Positions 46,601 through 59,415 of a DNA stretch of 64,000 nt are shown piece after piece. The position numbers were made by a program, and so were the translations under genes. The first letter of the stretch is position 1. Each line of letters opens with the position of its first letter. Source of the stretch: Uranotaenia lowii. Lineage: Eukaryota; Arthropoda; Insecta; Diptera; Culicidae. Below the pieces are notes generated by a model. It saw nothing but the letters and a program-made list of their open reading frames with translations. It was not told the origin of the DNA and did no database searches. Location of the stretch: assembly GCF_029784155.1 (NCBI RefSeq), contig NC_073692.1:18788126-18852125 (forward strand), written 5' to 3'.

Positions 46601-49600
46601 CGCACAAGGGACGTTTCGTATAGTTGAATAACCTTTAGGTTCCATTCGGGGTGATTGATTAGTCCGAGTGCTTCAGCACTATTACCAATAGCTCTCTGTA
46701 AATCTTTGTATGTCGAAGTACTCAGCTTGATTCCCGGGAAAAGATCTTCAATCAACGAAATAAACAGAGGTTCATCTTCGTCTACCAGCTTGGAAACATT
46801 CATATCTCGCAGGACACGCATCACGATTGTTTCCTCTGTATCGGATGGGTTGGCTCGCTTCTGGGCGCCCAAGGTTCGCAGGACGGACAAAATGTTTCGG
46901 AGACCGAAATCGTAATGCACCTGCTTGGAAAGCTGCTCCTCGCAAAGTTTGTACAGCGTAAAGAACTTACGAGCCAGAATGACGTTATCCTTGAAACCAC
47001 AACTGGCCAGCTTGACACGCATAATGATCTGCCGATCAGGAACCATCATAGCAACAGATCTAAAAAAAAAAACCAAATAAGGGATTTATTTGGTGTTTTT
47101 ACAATTTCATTGACGTAATGAGACAACCCTTGTCCTTAAATCTCTAAGAATTACTTTTATAAACGCTATTAAAAATATAATGTATGTTTACCTGAACATA
47201 ATCTTCAAGTTCTCGGGCAGCTCTTGGCGACCTGCGTAGCCCGGATTCATGGTGATGAACAGGCCAAATTCCGAGTTCAGTGAAACGGTATCTCCGTCAC
47301 TGAAAATGAACTCCGATTTTTTTTCCTTGCGAGCTGTAAGCACAATACTGAAACATGAAACCAATTTAATTATTTTTTCTCAACTGAAGAACTTTCAAGC
47401 CAACTTACTAAATTTGTTGTGCAGCGACAGACAAAACGGGAAGTTCGATTCGGTTGAATTCATCAAAACAGCCCCAAGATCCAGACTGGGCCAATCCTTT
47501 ATATATACGACCGAGGCCACGGAAGTCCATCTGATCGGAACAATTAAACACGACCACCAGCTTACCCAGGGCTCGACCCATGTCTTTGGTGGTTTCAGTT
47601 TTACCGGTTCCAGCAGGGCCTGCAGGAGCTCCACCCATCGACATTCCAATGGCCTGGGCCAAAGTGATGTAGCAACGATCTGTCAGCGGTGTGATAGCTA
47701 AACGTTCCGTTACGCCCAGGTATTCATTCTGATAGATGAAATCTACATCTGTTATTTTGACAATCACTTCATCAGTTTCATCAATGTAGTAGAATCGTGC
47801 CTGTTTCTGCCACTCGAAGTCCTGTGCTGTACGGATTTTCAAACGTACGAGGTCGTCAAAAATATCCCTCTGGTGAACATGAATGGTAACCATAGTTTCG
47901 AAGCGGATTCTTTCTAGTTTTGTCAAATCTTTCACCGTCAGCTCAATCAAACTATTTAGTAGGTCCAGGAATCTTTGGTTTGTTTTCCTCATAACATTCT
48001 TGTCTGTGCGACATTTTCGAAGAGCGTATTCAGCATCCCGTGTCCACAACAGTTGAACACCTACTAAACCAGCTTGACCGCAGAATGTTTGAAACCCGGT
48101 TATGAAATCGAATTCTGGATTGGATAAGTTTTGTGCCATAACTGCTAGGATATCGCTAATTGTGTCTTGCATTTCTTTCAATAACCGATTCAGCCAAATT
48201 TCGACTCCTCCAGTGCAGAAGACGGGTCTTGCAAAAGCTACGTTTTCGCCATTATCAGATGACATGGCAACGATTTTGCCAAAAACTTTCTCATCAAAAT
48301 CAACCGAGGCAACTGCATCGAAAATACTCAGCAAATGGGCTTTGATCGAGGTTGGATCCGAAGCTTGACCCAAGATCTCCAGTAACACGGGATCCGAGAT
48401 GAAGAAGAAACGAGGGAATAGTAGACGTTTGGATTCAAGGTATCCGGTCAAAGACTTCTGACACTGTTCAAGTTGTTCAAACAGATGGTTTAAAGTGTAT
48501 GCCATTGTATCCTCGCCAGTACAACATTCGACAGCATTGGGATTATCTCTGGCGCGAAACATGATCCTTACCCAAGTTTTGTCAATGCCAGCAAATCGCT
48601 TTGCATCTTGAGGCAGCTGCTTAGAAATATCTCCACCGACGAATACAGCCTCAAGGTAAATCCATAAGTTTTGTACTTGAAGCCATTTTTCCAATATTTC
48701 TCCGGTGTTTACCAATTTGTTCAACCACAGCATGATCTCTTTTTTGAAGAAAGCATTGAACCGATTTGAAGCCAGAGAACTGACAATCATGATACTATCT
48801 TCCAGTTGAGAAACTACTTCTAAGGTTTCTCCCGGTTTTATGAGCAGCTCACCACGTGTTTTGAAGTTGGCGAACTGTAAGTTTACGACTGACCATTCTG
48901 CAATGACTTGACGGAGTTTGGTATCGATGTCATTCTCTTTGACTGCCCCTATGCATATATCTTCAATATCATCTTTGTTTTCAAGGAGTGGAGCCAGCAT
49001 GACGTGCCCCAGAGTAAAATCGGGCGACTCAACTTCAAACTTAGTTTTGAGTAATTTTTCCAATTTTTCCCAATGTCGATCCTTCATGGCATCATTGCAC
49101 ATAAGTTCGAGAAGAGGGCAGCTTTCATTGAAATCGTCAATTTTCTTCTTCAAATCAATGAATGCTAACCAATCCTTCATAGCTTTCGGCAGTTTGCGGC
49201 AACGGTTTTGGAAATCTTGAAGTTCGTTGTTGATTTTCTCAATGTCTACCAAAGCCCATGGCGTTTCATAATACTCATCAATGCTACGCATTACTTGCAA
49301 GTACAGGGAATACAACTTGTTCAGCAAATTGAGTTCCTTCTTTCGTTTGTGTAAAATGGGATAATCGTTGACTTTAAGGCCTAGGAAAGCTTCTCCGCTG
49401 GCATAGGTTTCGAACTTTCTCCACAATTCATCGAATCTGGATTGGAACATCAGCACTCGGTCGCTAGCTTCTTTCGCGGAAATACCTTCCTCCATGGGAC
49501 CTCGGTCGTCGAATTCTCGGTCGAACTCCTTCATTTCGGCGACCATTTCTTCGACTCCCTTAGACAGTTCTCGTGTAAGTGGTACTTGTAAAGCAATGAT

Positions 49601-52600
49601 TTCATTCTCTACTTCTTCCACCTTCTTCGCCATGGTTTTGAAGACTTCTCGCATGCTGTATACATGGAAAATATCGTCCTTTGTGATGCCGAGATCAAAC
49701 TCTGAGAGTGTTCTGTATGTTGCTTCTATGAAACCAAGATCGACGTCTATGAAGGTGAACTGCTGTTGAACCTTTTGCAAACAATCCATCGCCATTTTAA
49801 TGTCATCCAGATCTTTCAGCTTCCTACTCAGAACAGCATCGTTTTCAGTGATAAAGTTCGATATCTCAGCGATTCTTTTGTTGTAAAATTTCAAGAACTT
49901 GGAGAGAACGGATTTGATAACCAGCCCGGAATGAATGACGAGTGGTCCAACATGGGTTAAAAAGCGCATGTCTGCCAAATCGAATTGAATTTTTTCGAAC
50001 AAGGCCGGTTTCTCCTCTAACGAAACTTCGAAGAGATCAGTTTTCCACAAATATTCATAATAATTGTACATGGATCGCAACTCAACTGCGATATCGGGTT
50101 CAATCAGCAGTAAACCTCCATCGAATTCGTGAATAAATCTCGATACTTCCTTATGTTCAGAAATTGTTTTGAACCACGATCTCTCATGACGTTGTTCATC
50201 CAGCATCGGCCTCCGGAGGGATCTGGCTTCTGTTTTGGCTTGTCGACCCCAAGTTGAAACGGCGTAGAATGTTTCTACCACGTTCATGATTACTCGTTTG
50301 AAATACACCTCGATTTCCTCCAGCGATGGTCGAATAACACATTCACTTTCGAGAAGTTCCATTTCAGTAAGTAACAGAGGATTGATGTCCCGTAACGTGG
50401 CCGCCTTGTTAGTCTGAAGACTGGAAGGGAACATTTTATTGATTGAAAAAAATAGCTAAAAACGCAAACGGAAACATACTTGGTTAGTTTGATACGATTT
50501 CGTATTTTTTCCAAAGAAGCTTTGACCATTCGTACAAAAACTGCTATAATCCTGTGGTTGAAGTAGGCAAAAAGCTCCATACAATCTATGTGAAGTAGAG
50601 TTACATCGTAATTCAGTCCCGCGTAATCTTGGAACACTGCAAATTCAAATTTGTTTTTTTCATTTGATTTAAAAAAATCATCATAAGCTCTTACAAGCTT
50701 TCCGATGCATTTCAGGTGACGGGTAAGCGAGTGCTTTGTAAATCTTTTCAAAGATAATCCAATCATACTTGTCAATCGGAAGTGACTCCTCGTGCCTCCG
50801 GTTCTGATCGTTGATTTGGTCAAGCGGAAGCTGAAACTTCCGGTTGCCTCTATCGTCGAATTCGGCAATCTCAATTTTGTCCACAAACTTGGTTATCAGC
50901 TCAATGGTGGCCTTCTCCATGGCTTGGGATTTTTTCTCAATGTATTTTTCTGAAAAACAAAATTGTTATTTGGGGATGCAAATGTAGATACAACTAAATT
51001 ATGACATCCTCTTACCGACAGACTGGCGATATTTGACATTCATATCAGCAAAAACAACGGCTTCGACAGCTCCGTTCGGCAAAACAATCAAATCGATATT
51101 GCTAAAGCATTGCAAAACATCTTCGATTCGCGCTTCCTTGATGTCGTTAACTTCCTTCACAAAGTTTTCAACCTTAATTAATACCTGGAATAATAAATGT
51201 TCAATAAGTAAATGCATTCCGAAATTTTAAAAAATATTCTTACGGAATCGATTTCTGCCAGATACTCCTTCAAGTTTAACGACATCCACGTCACAACGGT
51301 CAAACCGGGGAGGAAAACTTCTTCCAATTTGATCAACATAGTTCTCATCAACGGAAGGAAGATGTTTGGAATTTGAAGTCTCACTGTATTGTTTCGCCTC
51401 AGCAGATCTTTCACTTGTTCATATGCATAGTAAAGTTTTTCCTTCTGAAGTACGAGGAGAACAGCAAAATCTGGAGCTGCTAAACCCCATTTCAAAACGT
51501 TTTCTGCCTCTTTTATTGTCTGTCGTAGGAAAGGATGGAAATTGATCACCATCCAGTTGGTCTGCAAATCCTTACGATAAATCGGAACTTCCAGCTTCTG
51601 TCTAGCCTGATCAACAAAATCCCACCATGCCCGATGATGTAGCATTTCGTAGTGCAGCAGAACTTCGCTTAAGTAGTTGTAATACTTGATACAGAGCTGA
51701 GCCTTTCGGTTTTCGACTACGCAACTTCGAAATTTGATAACCTTAATGGTATCATCCATCTTCCGAAATAGAAATCGAGCCCACATTATCCGTCCAACGC
51801 TATTCGGCACGCCCCAAATAATCGGTGGCGTAGCACGATTTTCATTGTAATAGTCTTTTATCTCGAAAATCTGCGTCTCCAACAGCATAGCAATATCTAG
51901 ATACCGTCGATCCAAACACAAGCATTCCAACTGTAGTCGCTCAAAACGCTTCAACACCAGAAGACGACTTTCAATGTTGGGTACAGAATTCACCATTTCC
52001 TTGGAATACTTCTGCAACCCGATCTCCGCGGCTTCTACCTCCTTCAAAAATATCTCATAATCATGGTCAAACTGGTGCTCTCGATGTACCAGGGGGTCAT
52101 AGGTCTTAGAAGATATAACATCGAAAGCTTTTTCAATCTTACTGGAAAACACTTCCGTTCCCGAGATACCAATCTGATCAATAACCTGATACTTGAGGAC
52201 CAACTCCATCATGTTTTTGATTTTGTCCAGCCGTGCATTAAACGTGTCGAGCTTTCCAAAAATGTACATGTCGGAACATTCCCATGGAGTTTCATCTTCT
52301 GCTTCTTCCATGTCATTCACAGTTTTGTAATAGTGGAAGCGATATATCATATCCAATTCCTTACAGATCTTGATCTTCTGTAGGATGGTTTCCTTCGGTT
52401 GGTCGTATATAGTTTGTTTCATTCTACAGGTAATATACATCTGACAGTTCATAATGATCTGATTGGTCACCTTTGACAGAAGTCCAGTGATTCTTTCCGA
52501 GGTATTGTAGAAGCTAGAAGTTTTGTACACTTGTCTTATAATCGTCAATAAACTAGGAATATCTGCTGCAACCTCCTCCGGGCCACACCGATACAGCGGA

Positions 52601-55600
52601 TCCCAAAAGCGTTCAATCGAACTAATGTATCGAACGTTATCCCTAGATTCGTTCAACTTGCAGGTTACTTCCTGGTCCATAAGTTTCCATTTCTTGAGCA
52701 ACTTCGAGCGGGACAGCTTCAAACACATATAATAGCTTTGGAAGGGACGCGAATCGATAAATTCCGCGATCGAGGTGTACTTGGTCAGCATACTGCGCCA
52801 GTACTCCAGCTCGTGAAGCGGTCCCACATTGTACGGATCCCGACGAATCTGGTTGCCCTGGGTCAGCGCGAACTGAACCTGACGCATCCAGCGGGCAAAG
52901 GCACGCTCGGCCGCGTAAACTCGTTCCGGTATCCGTGCCGATTCCTCTACCTGAACCGGAGCAAGCAGGTGTCCCTTGTATAGGTCGTGATCCACCTCGA
53001 ACATTATGCGTCCGGATATGTCTTTTTCGGTACCTGGGAAGTTTTGTCAATAGAAATTTGTTAGACTAAATCGAATCTGCATTGACTGTGACTCCGGCCA
53101 TAGCTCAGTGGTAGAACATTTGCCTTCTGAGCTTATGGCCGTGAGCTCGAGCCCGAAAGTAAATATCGAATCAAGTTGTTCCGGATAAGGTTTTCAATGC
53201 CTTTCTACCATCTGTACCGTTAATAAAAGTCAAAGATGTTAAAACTGGAATAATCAAAGATTAGTCCCCAGGAAACTATGTATACAGGGTGGCAGTGAAA
53301 ATTATCATGTCGAATTAAAAAAAACCGACAACATTTTGTTGATTGGTCCAAAAAACTAACATGTGCGGAATTTTTAAGAATAGGCATGTAATTAAAAGTA
53401 ATTTCAATCTCATTGCGACTCATTTTAATGTTATAAAGCATTTTAAACCTTAGACCAGCGTTGTTTTAAAAATAATTAAATAACGAATTGTAAATTCCTT
53501 TTGCAATATTTCGATTCAAACGGAGATTATTTAGGACGTTATAAATTAAATTTTTTGACACTTGAAGATGATATTAGGGAGGAAATCCATTTACCGGTTT
53601 TTGGCAATCAAGGGGTTTTAAATCTGTGTATTTTTAATAGAATGGTCTCAAAACCAATTAGTTATTTTAAACAGAAACAAAACCCCAAACCCAAAAAATA
53701 AGCTTCTTAAGACTTAATTAAGAAAAAGTATTATTATTTTATTTTATTTAGTCTGATGAAAGCTGATTCTTTAAGCTTATTAACTGTTTTAAACATAAGT
53801 GGTTCTGATTGAAATACGGTCTTGGAATGAGCTGTTTAATCTCATAATTGAAGCTTCAAGTAATACCGTATTAAAAAGAAATCGGTCAATTGAGTGTAGG
53901 AGTCATTTCTATTTCTCAATGATAACTATCTTTTTGTTCGACCTAAAGTAACAATGCACAGTGGTCCAGATCAAACATTTAGCGAGACAAAATTAATAAC
54001 GCAAAATCGATGCTTTTAGAAAAATCATTCCTTCAACAAAGTTACTTCATATAACAGCTTTCTTTTTAAAAAGTAAATCATTACGATGTGGACGTGTCAT
54101 ATAAGTCTGCTCGGGTGTATGGAACTTCCATTTCACCTTATCGAACACATCTCTAAAATCAAACATGATATACAAAATAATACACCTGATTTTGCGCTAT
54201 CTAAGACTATTATCTGCATTAAATCAGAAATCTTTTTAAAACTTTAGAAGCCAAAAAAAATAGTAGGAGTTAGAGAAGGAATTGATATTTTTGTTAGAGA
54301 AAAACATGAAAATAAATACCTAATGTTTAAAAATAAAACTCTCGAGTTAAACAAAAAAAGTATCTCCAGTTTTTTTCAGTTTCTTATATTTTTATTACAA
54401 TCTAGTTGATGCAACAAAGGGCAGATTTTATAGCACCTAAAAAATCGATTAATTTTCACACAATAATGCTCCTAGCTTTATAAGACAATACGATAGTCAT
54501 GCACAGTGTTTAGAATACATAAAACTTATTGAGTTTCAATAAAAAAAAGTTATAAACTAAAAACATATTCTTAGACGAGCTCTACTATTGAAAAAATCAT
54601 GGAGGATACCGTTTCATTGCACAACCTTGGTATGTTCAGCAATGGTCCTTTAAAAGATACAATCTATAGCTTTGCAAAACATTTCTTTTATTTATTTTAT
54701 TTACATAGTATTCCGTCTCACGACATAACTAAATTGCTAAAAATTCACTCTGTCCATTGCAACCGTTCTCCAAATTCTTGGGCACCCCACGTTTGCCAGA
54801 TCACGCTCCACTTGGTCTAACCACCTCGCTCGTTGCGCCCCCGCTCGTCTAGTTCCTACCGGATTCGTGGCGAACACCTGTTTTGCAGGACAGTCGTCCG
54901 GCATTCTCGCAACATGTCCTGTCCAGCGTATCCGTCCAGCCTTCGCCACCTTCTGGATAGTGGCTTCGCCGTAGAATCGCGCTAGCTCGTGGGTCATCCT
55001 TCGCTTCCAAACTACGTTCTCTAGCACTCCGCCGAAGATGATTTTGAACACTAGTCGCTCGAATACTCCGAGTGTGCGTAGGTCCTCCTCGAGCAATATC
55101 CACGTGTCGTGCCCGTAGAGAACAACCGGTCTAATGAACGTCATATACAGGTTACACTTCGTGCGAGGGCTAAGTCTTCTCGACCGCAGTTGGTTGTGGA
55201 GTCCATAGTAGGCAGGACATCCGCTGATAATTCGCCGCCGGATCTCACGGCTGGTGTCATTGTGTGTCGTCACCAGTGAGCCAAGATAGACAAAGTCTTC
55301 GACTATCTACAGCTCGTCGCCGTCGACTGTGACCTTGTTATTGCTGGACAAGCGGGTTCGGTCGGTCTCGGATCTGCAGACCAGCATGTACTTCGTCTTG
55401 GACGTATTAATCATCAACCCAATTCTTCCTGCTTCGCGTTTCAGTTTGCGGTAGATCTCCTCCACCGCCGCAAAAGATCTGCCGAACATTTCTATACACT
55501 ATCTATTCACCGTAAGAGAAAGAGAAATTTTGGCACTTGTAGCACATTTTGAAAATTTTACGATGCAAAAATATTTTCAAGATCTTTGGACGTTGTAAAT

Positions 55601-58600
55601 TTTTTTACAGCACTGTAAGTGATAGAAATCGAGCTATTTTTGCATCACAACATGCGAAAATAGAACACGTGTTGTAAAAGAAATTGAAGGCCGAATTGAA
55701 TTGAAGATCTTGAAAATGTTTTTGCATGGTAAAGTTTTCGAAATGTGCTACAAGTGTCAAAATTTCCACCACATTTTCTCAACACGAATGAACTTGCTCT
55801 AAGAAATTAGTATCACGAATTTACATGGTACAGACTAATAACACTGGTTTACAGCATTTTTGAACTCAGTAAACTGAAGGTCATTTCTAATGTGAAATCG
55901 GGCGCTGAATCCGAAAGTGAAATTCAAAAAAATCTCAGTAGAACCGTTTTTGAGTTATGCTCCAAACATGAAATTTTGGAAAAATTAAAAAAGTTCTTGT
56001 ACTTAGATTAAAATATCTCGGACGGCATAACAGTAATTTGAAATCCCTCTTTTGCATATTGAAGGTGAATAATTTTTCTATCGATCATCTGAACATTGTT
56101 TTTGCGTTTGACCAACAGTTTTGTTGATATTAGTGACTTTATGACAAAAAAAATTAAAAAAAAACACGCATTTTTTTAGAGAAAATTTTGTTTTAACGAA
56201 AGTTTTAGACTCGATGGTAGCATTTAAAAAATCCGATTTTCATTTGCGCTTAAATGTCAATTTAAAACAAAGATTTCAAGTGGTTATTTATCAAAATCGG
56301 TTGAAAATTGAAGAAGTTTTGGCTACTTTACCATAACTGTAATTTTTGCAGTTTTTAATAATTTAACGAACCGCAGTACACTTATAATAGTATAGGAAGA
56401 ATAACACATGGTAAATCTCACTCGGTCCAAGTCAAAATTATTTATTAGCTTACCAGAAGGTCACATGCCAAGTTTCAGGAAGATCTGACCATAGGGAGGG
56501 GTTGCTTGAGTCTCAAACATGAATAAAATTTTAAGGTTTTCTGCCCGGGAGGAACAAAAAATACTGGTTTTTCATCAATAACTTTTTTCATCACTAGCCG
56601 ATTGTTTTTTATGGTTAATTTTTTTTAAAGCCTAAGTTGAGACAAATATTTCACCCGAAGACTGTAACTCGATTGGATTTGAAACGGAAAAGTTATTGCG
56701 GTGCAGATTTTTTAAATGCTACCATCGAGTCTAAAACTTTCGTTGAAACAAAATTTTCTCTAAAAAAATGCTTTTTTTAAAATTTTTTTCTCATAAAGTC
56801 ACTAATATCAACAAAACTGTTGGTCGAACGCAAAAACAATGTTCAGATGATCGATAGAAAAATTATTCACCTTCAATATGCAATAGAGGGATTTCAAATT
56901 TCTGTTATGTCGTCCGAGATATTTTAATCTAAGTACAAGAACTTTTTTAATTTTTCCTAAATTTCAAATTTGGAGCATAACTCAAAAACGGTTCTACTGA
57001 GATTTTTTTGAATTTCATTTTCGGATTCAGCGCCCGATTTTACATCAAAAATATTGGTCAGTTAATCAAGTTCACGATTTTTTTTAAATTTTTTAACTAG
57101 TGTAATTTACTTTTTTTTCAGAATGTGCTTGTTATATGAAGTAACGGTGTAGAACAAATGATTTGTCTAAAATGCACCGGTTTTGCGTTATTAATTTTTT
57201 TTTCTAAATATTTGATTTGGACCACTGTGCAATGTCGATACGTCTTATTTGTAAAACATAAACTTAACATATAAGATTCGATTTTGTTTTTGAATTATAT
57301 TCGTACGACAGTAGCTCATCTTTTTGATATTTTTAGCGTCCATGCAAATCTATGTACAGTACCGTTCCTAATTGTATAGAAATTCAAAGCACGCGCACTG
57401 TCACTTTGACTTTGAACTTCAGTAACTATTTACTCTGATGGTGTTTTTTGATCAAATTTTCTACGTTAGATAGACCAACTATCACACTATTATATCACAA
57501 AATTTAAGCTTTCTGGAGTTTGTGTGGCCTGAGATACAGTATTTCTACGAAAATCGGACTTTTTGGACTTTTATCATTCAAACTGCAATATCTCAGAAAT
57601 CACGCTACATTTTTTCTTTAAATTTTGCAGAGTGATTGTTGAAATATGAACTAGCATGTCTGAAGTTTTTGAAAAGGTATATCGATTGGATCAAAAGTTA
57701 AGTGAGGTACTTTATTTCAGGCATGCTATGAAAATTCACGCATGTAGGTTTTAAAAGATGAGCAGCTGATTTCAGTTATCTAATTTTGTAAAAGGTGTCG
57801 ACCAAATGGGTCGTCAATATTACCTGTTCACTGTTTTTTGCGATATTGACGCTATTATACACCGGATTCAGATAAAAATGGACACACAGGAGTTTTAGTA
57901 ACAAAAAAATGATTCCAATTATCCAATTTCGGGACAAGGGTTTTCCAAAAGTGGCTTCTGTATTACCTAATCACTGTTTTGCAATTTTAACGTTATCATT
58001 CATTGTCGATCAATCGATGTCAGGTATCAAATTTGGTGTAAAGGATCTGCAAAGGGGGTCGTCCATATTAACTGTTTATGGTACTTTCACGTATGACAAA
58101 TTGATCCGTATTATGGAGTTATGAGTTGAAAGTTAATGCACAGGATCGATGAGGAAAATTTAAACACAGTTATTTTTCGGGAATTTTAGGTATTCAATTT
58201 CGGATAACCATGCAACGAAAAAGCGACAACGAAGTTCGTACGCGATCAGCCTGTAGCATATAAATAATACCTATAGGTCCACCTTTGTGAATAAATTGTT
58301 AGTATTTGGAGCGAAGGGTTAAGTAAATACGGAATTCTTGATTGCTTGGACACAGTTCTGTATTATGTCAAATCTTCATTCTGAAGATTTTCATCAAGCT
58401 AAAAAAACAATTCTGAAGGTTTATCTTTGCTGGAACTAGGAGGGTTGAAAGTCGTAACTTCTTAGTCGACTGAAATTTCAAGCTAAAATGGACATTCAAC
58501 CAAATGGTTCACTTGACCCAATTAGCTTGTTCGGTTGTCGAATTTGTCTAATGTCCTATTCGCCCACATTATAACCTCACCCATTGAAGAGGAACCCATT

Positions 58601-59415
58601 GTTACCTGTATTTCCTATAATTATAGATAAATAAATGTCACCTACTTTTCAAGAACTTCATGTACGTCTCTACTCCATGGAAGAAGTAGCTTTTCTGCAG
58701 GTCCGAGCATTGACCGTAGTCCTTGATACTCTCGAGTGCCGGCTTGAGGATATTTTCGAGCAGGGAAGTCAACGTAAAGATAACCGAAGACCCTTCGGGG
58801 ATTGATATTGTTATCAAGAATATTTCCTGCAATAGCCAGAATCTTTGGTTAAGAAATTCTTGTTTAAATTTTATAACTGTTCAAATTTACCTCCCCCAAA
58901 CCCTTAACTTCAACTGGCCTTGCGCTGTTATGCCTATAAACGCCGACGCAAATTTCGGTAACCTTAAAATCAGCACCATTGGTAACTAGCGTTTGCATAA
59001 CTTGTTGCCGTTTCAGCTTCGGGTTGTAACGACCCGAATCGATTCCAGGAGCCGGATACATCCCATAGAATAGCAATAAACCCTTCGTACCCTCCTGTTC
59101 GAAAATTTGCTCCATCATTTCGACTGACCAGTTATTGTCGGCGGTGCAATCGATCAAGAACTCCTGTTCCAGGTTCAGGATATGGCCGGCGGTTTCGAGG
59201 ACGAATCGGTGCTTCGGGCCGATGGCATTCAACCGGCCGCCTCGCTCTAAACGTGCACGCTCCAGCTGCTGTTGCAGCTCCTGTTCTTTGGTGATCTTTG
59301 GGGGACTTCCTCGACGGCGTTTCACTAGCTGGGCCAAGCCATCGACCACCGTCGAGATTCCCACCACCTCGTACACCTTGCGGAGGTGCTTCTCCGGATC
59401 GACTTCTGGATCCAT
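34605..59415 (-). CDS. Axonemal dynein heavy chain, outer-arm DNAH5/DNAH8 type
   Basis: Motor subunit of the outer dynein arm in cilia and sperm flagella. Fifteen exons on the minus strand join in one frame to 4,606 residues: 58891-59415, 58646-58826, 51244-53033, 51016-51184, 50695-50949, 50480-50636, 47409-50420, 47192-47347, 44908-47059, 44177-44849, 43979-44112, 40154-43919, 39917-40095, 39314-39859, 34605-34730. N-terminal tail to about residue 1900; AAA1 P-loop GPAGTGKT with CFDEFNRI (~1970); AAA2 GPTGAGKT (~2240); AAA3 GEQGTGKT (~2575); AAA4 GVGGSGRQS (~2920); the stalk coiled coils and microtubule-binding domain lie about 3150-3480; then AAA5, AAA6 and the C-terminal domain ending [11 protein letters not shown], a DNAH5/8-like ending. 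Whether it matches Drosophila CG9492 or kl-3 needs a tree. Introns 2 (5.6 kb) and 14 (4.6 kb) are filled with repeats; the rest are short. Confidence 0.93.
35270..36750. repeat. Degenerate GAGAC(AT)GAGAC / GTCTC strand-switching array
   Basis: Words such as GAGACATGAGACCTGAGACA and GTGAGACGTGAGAAGTGAG fill about 35,270-35,660 and 36,530-36,630. Their complements (CACGTCTCACTTCTCACG, CATGTCTCACG) fill about 35,650-35,920, 36,000-36,060 and 36,640-36,750. The period is roughly 7-14 bp and irregular. It lies in the last dynein intron and continues at 38,349-38,490 beyond the retrotransposon fragment. Confidence 0.8.
36752..38348 (+). mobile_element. 5'-truncated RNase H-bearing non-LTR retrotransposon
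   Basis: Contains the 3' part of an ORF2 and a 3' tail of CAAT repeats (about 38,327-38,348). It interrupts the GTCTC array: GTCTCATTTCTCATG on the left and GTCTCATCTCTCATG on the right could be a 15-bp target duplication with one mismatch, but the array makes such matches easy. It is distinct in sequence and tail from the full-length element at 27,648-33,055. Confidence 0.75.
36764..38248 (+). pseudogene. ORF2 fragment: end of reverse transcriptase, RNase H and C-terminal zinc motif
   Basis: 494 codons open. It begins after the RT catalytic core (the first recognisable piece is the thumb-like [14 protein letters not shown] segment), then RNase H with [37 protein letters not shown] and [18 protein letters not shown], then a Cys/His motif [17 protein letters not shown]. 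The endonuclease and the YADD-type site are absent, so it cannot mobilise itself. The open frame suggests a fairly recent insertion. It is in opposite orientation to the dynein gene. Confidence 0.85.
38349..38490. repeat. Continuation of the GTCTC array
   Basis: ATGTCTCATCTCTCATG, TTTCATG and GTCTCAGGTTTCATG words, same type as 36,640-36,750, on the far side of the truncated retrotransposon. Confidence 0.65.
38497..39269. mobile_element. Foldback TIR element of 773 bp in the last dynein intron
   Basis: The left terminus TAGAGTGCCCCAAA and the inverse of the right (TAGACTGCCCCAAA) differ at one base. An 8-bp direct duplication ATGTACAG flanks it at 38,489-38,496 and 39,270-39,277. Arms of about 370 bp are imperfect inverted copies around a loop near 38,875-38,920. 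No coding capacity. The element is diverged between its arms, so it is older than the palindrome at 27,124. Confidence 0.78.
53093..53160 (+). other. tRNA-like SINE head in dynein intron 2
   Basis: GGCCATAGCTCAGTGGTAGA carries an A box and AGCTCGAGCCC resembles a B box at tRNA spacing. The anticodon arm does not pair well. This reads as the Pol III head of a tRNA-derived SINE rather than a tRNA gene; its 3' boundary is not clear. Confidence 0.45.
53478..53701 (+). other. Unidentified open frame within dynein intron 2
   Basis: About 74 codons are open from after a stop at 53,477-53,479, with no ATG at the start; the readable part includes [36 protein letters not shown] and a Lys/Pro-rich end before TAA. 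Amino-acid composition looks like a real protein and codons favour A/T in third position. No family is recognised. It could be the C-terminal end of a fragmented gene or element, or chance. Confidence 0.25.
54709..55492 (-). pseudogene. RTE-like retrotransposon remnant, one in-frame stop
   Basis: The minus strand encodes [59 protein letters not shown] and [14 protein letters not shown]: the end of the RT domain and C-terminal region of an RTE-like ORF. A TAG stop near 55,307 sits in frame before IVEDFVYLG, and everything upstream of the RT palm is missing. The 3' end near 54,704-54,730 gives the empty version of the site hit by the hAT element at 5757. The 5' junction is near 55,492. Confidence 0.82.
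55524..55766. repeat. Small foldback repeat
   Basis: GAAATTTTGGCACTTGTAGC and the following 40 bp recur as an imperfect inverse ending at 55,766 (GCTACAAGTGTCAAAATTTC). It lies between the RTE-like remnant and the second piece of the large foldback arm. Confidence 0.7.
57235..58645. other. Rest of dynein intron 2
   Basis: AT-rich sequence without recognisable gene or element boundaries. Short open frames (for example 57,909-58,124) have no recognised motif. Confidence 0.4.

Larger units (their letters stand above)
53957..57229. mobile_element. Large foldback element in dynein intron 2, interrupted by other insertions
   Basis: Termini CACAGTGGTCCAGATCAAA (left) and the inverse of the right end (CACAGTGGTCCAAATCAAA) match but for one base; CAATG flanks both sides (53,952-53,956 and 57,230-57,234). 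The left arm is found in two pieces, 53957-54058 and about 55,888-56,232; the right arm is continuous at about 56,705-57,229. The left arm is therefore split by about 1.8 kb that contains the RTE-like remnant and a smaller foldback. The central part near 56,450-56,700 shares blocks (TTTTTCATCAATAACTTT, AAAGCCTAA) with the arms of the 38,497-39,269 element. Confidence 0.75.
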
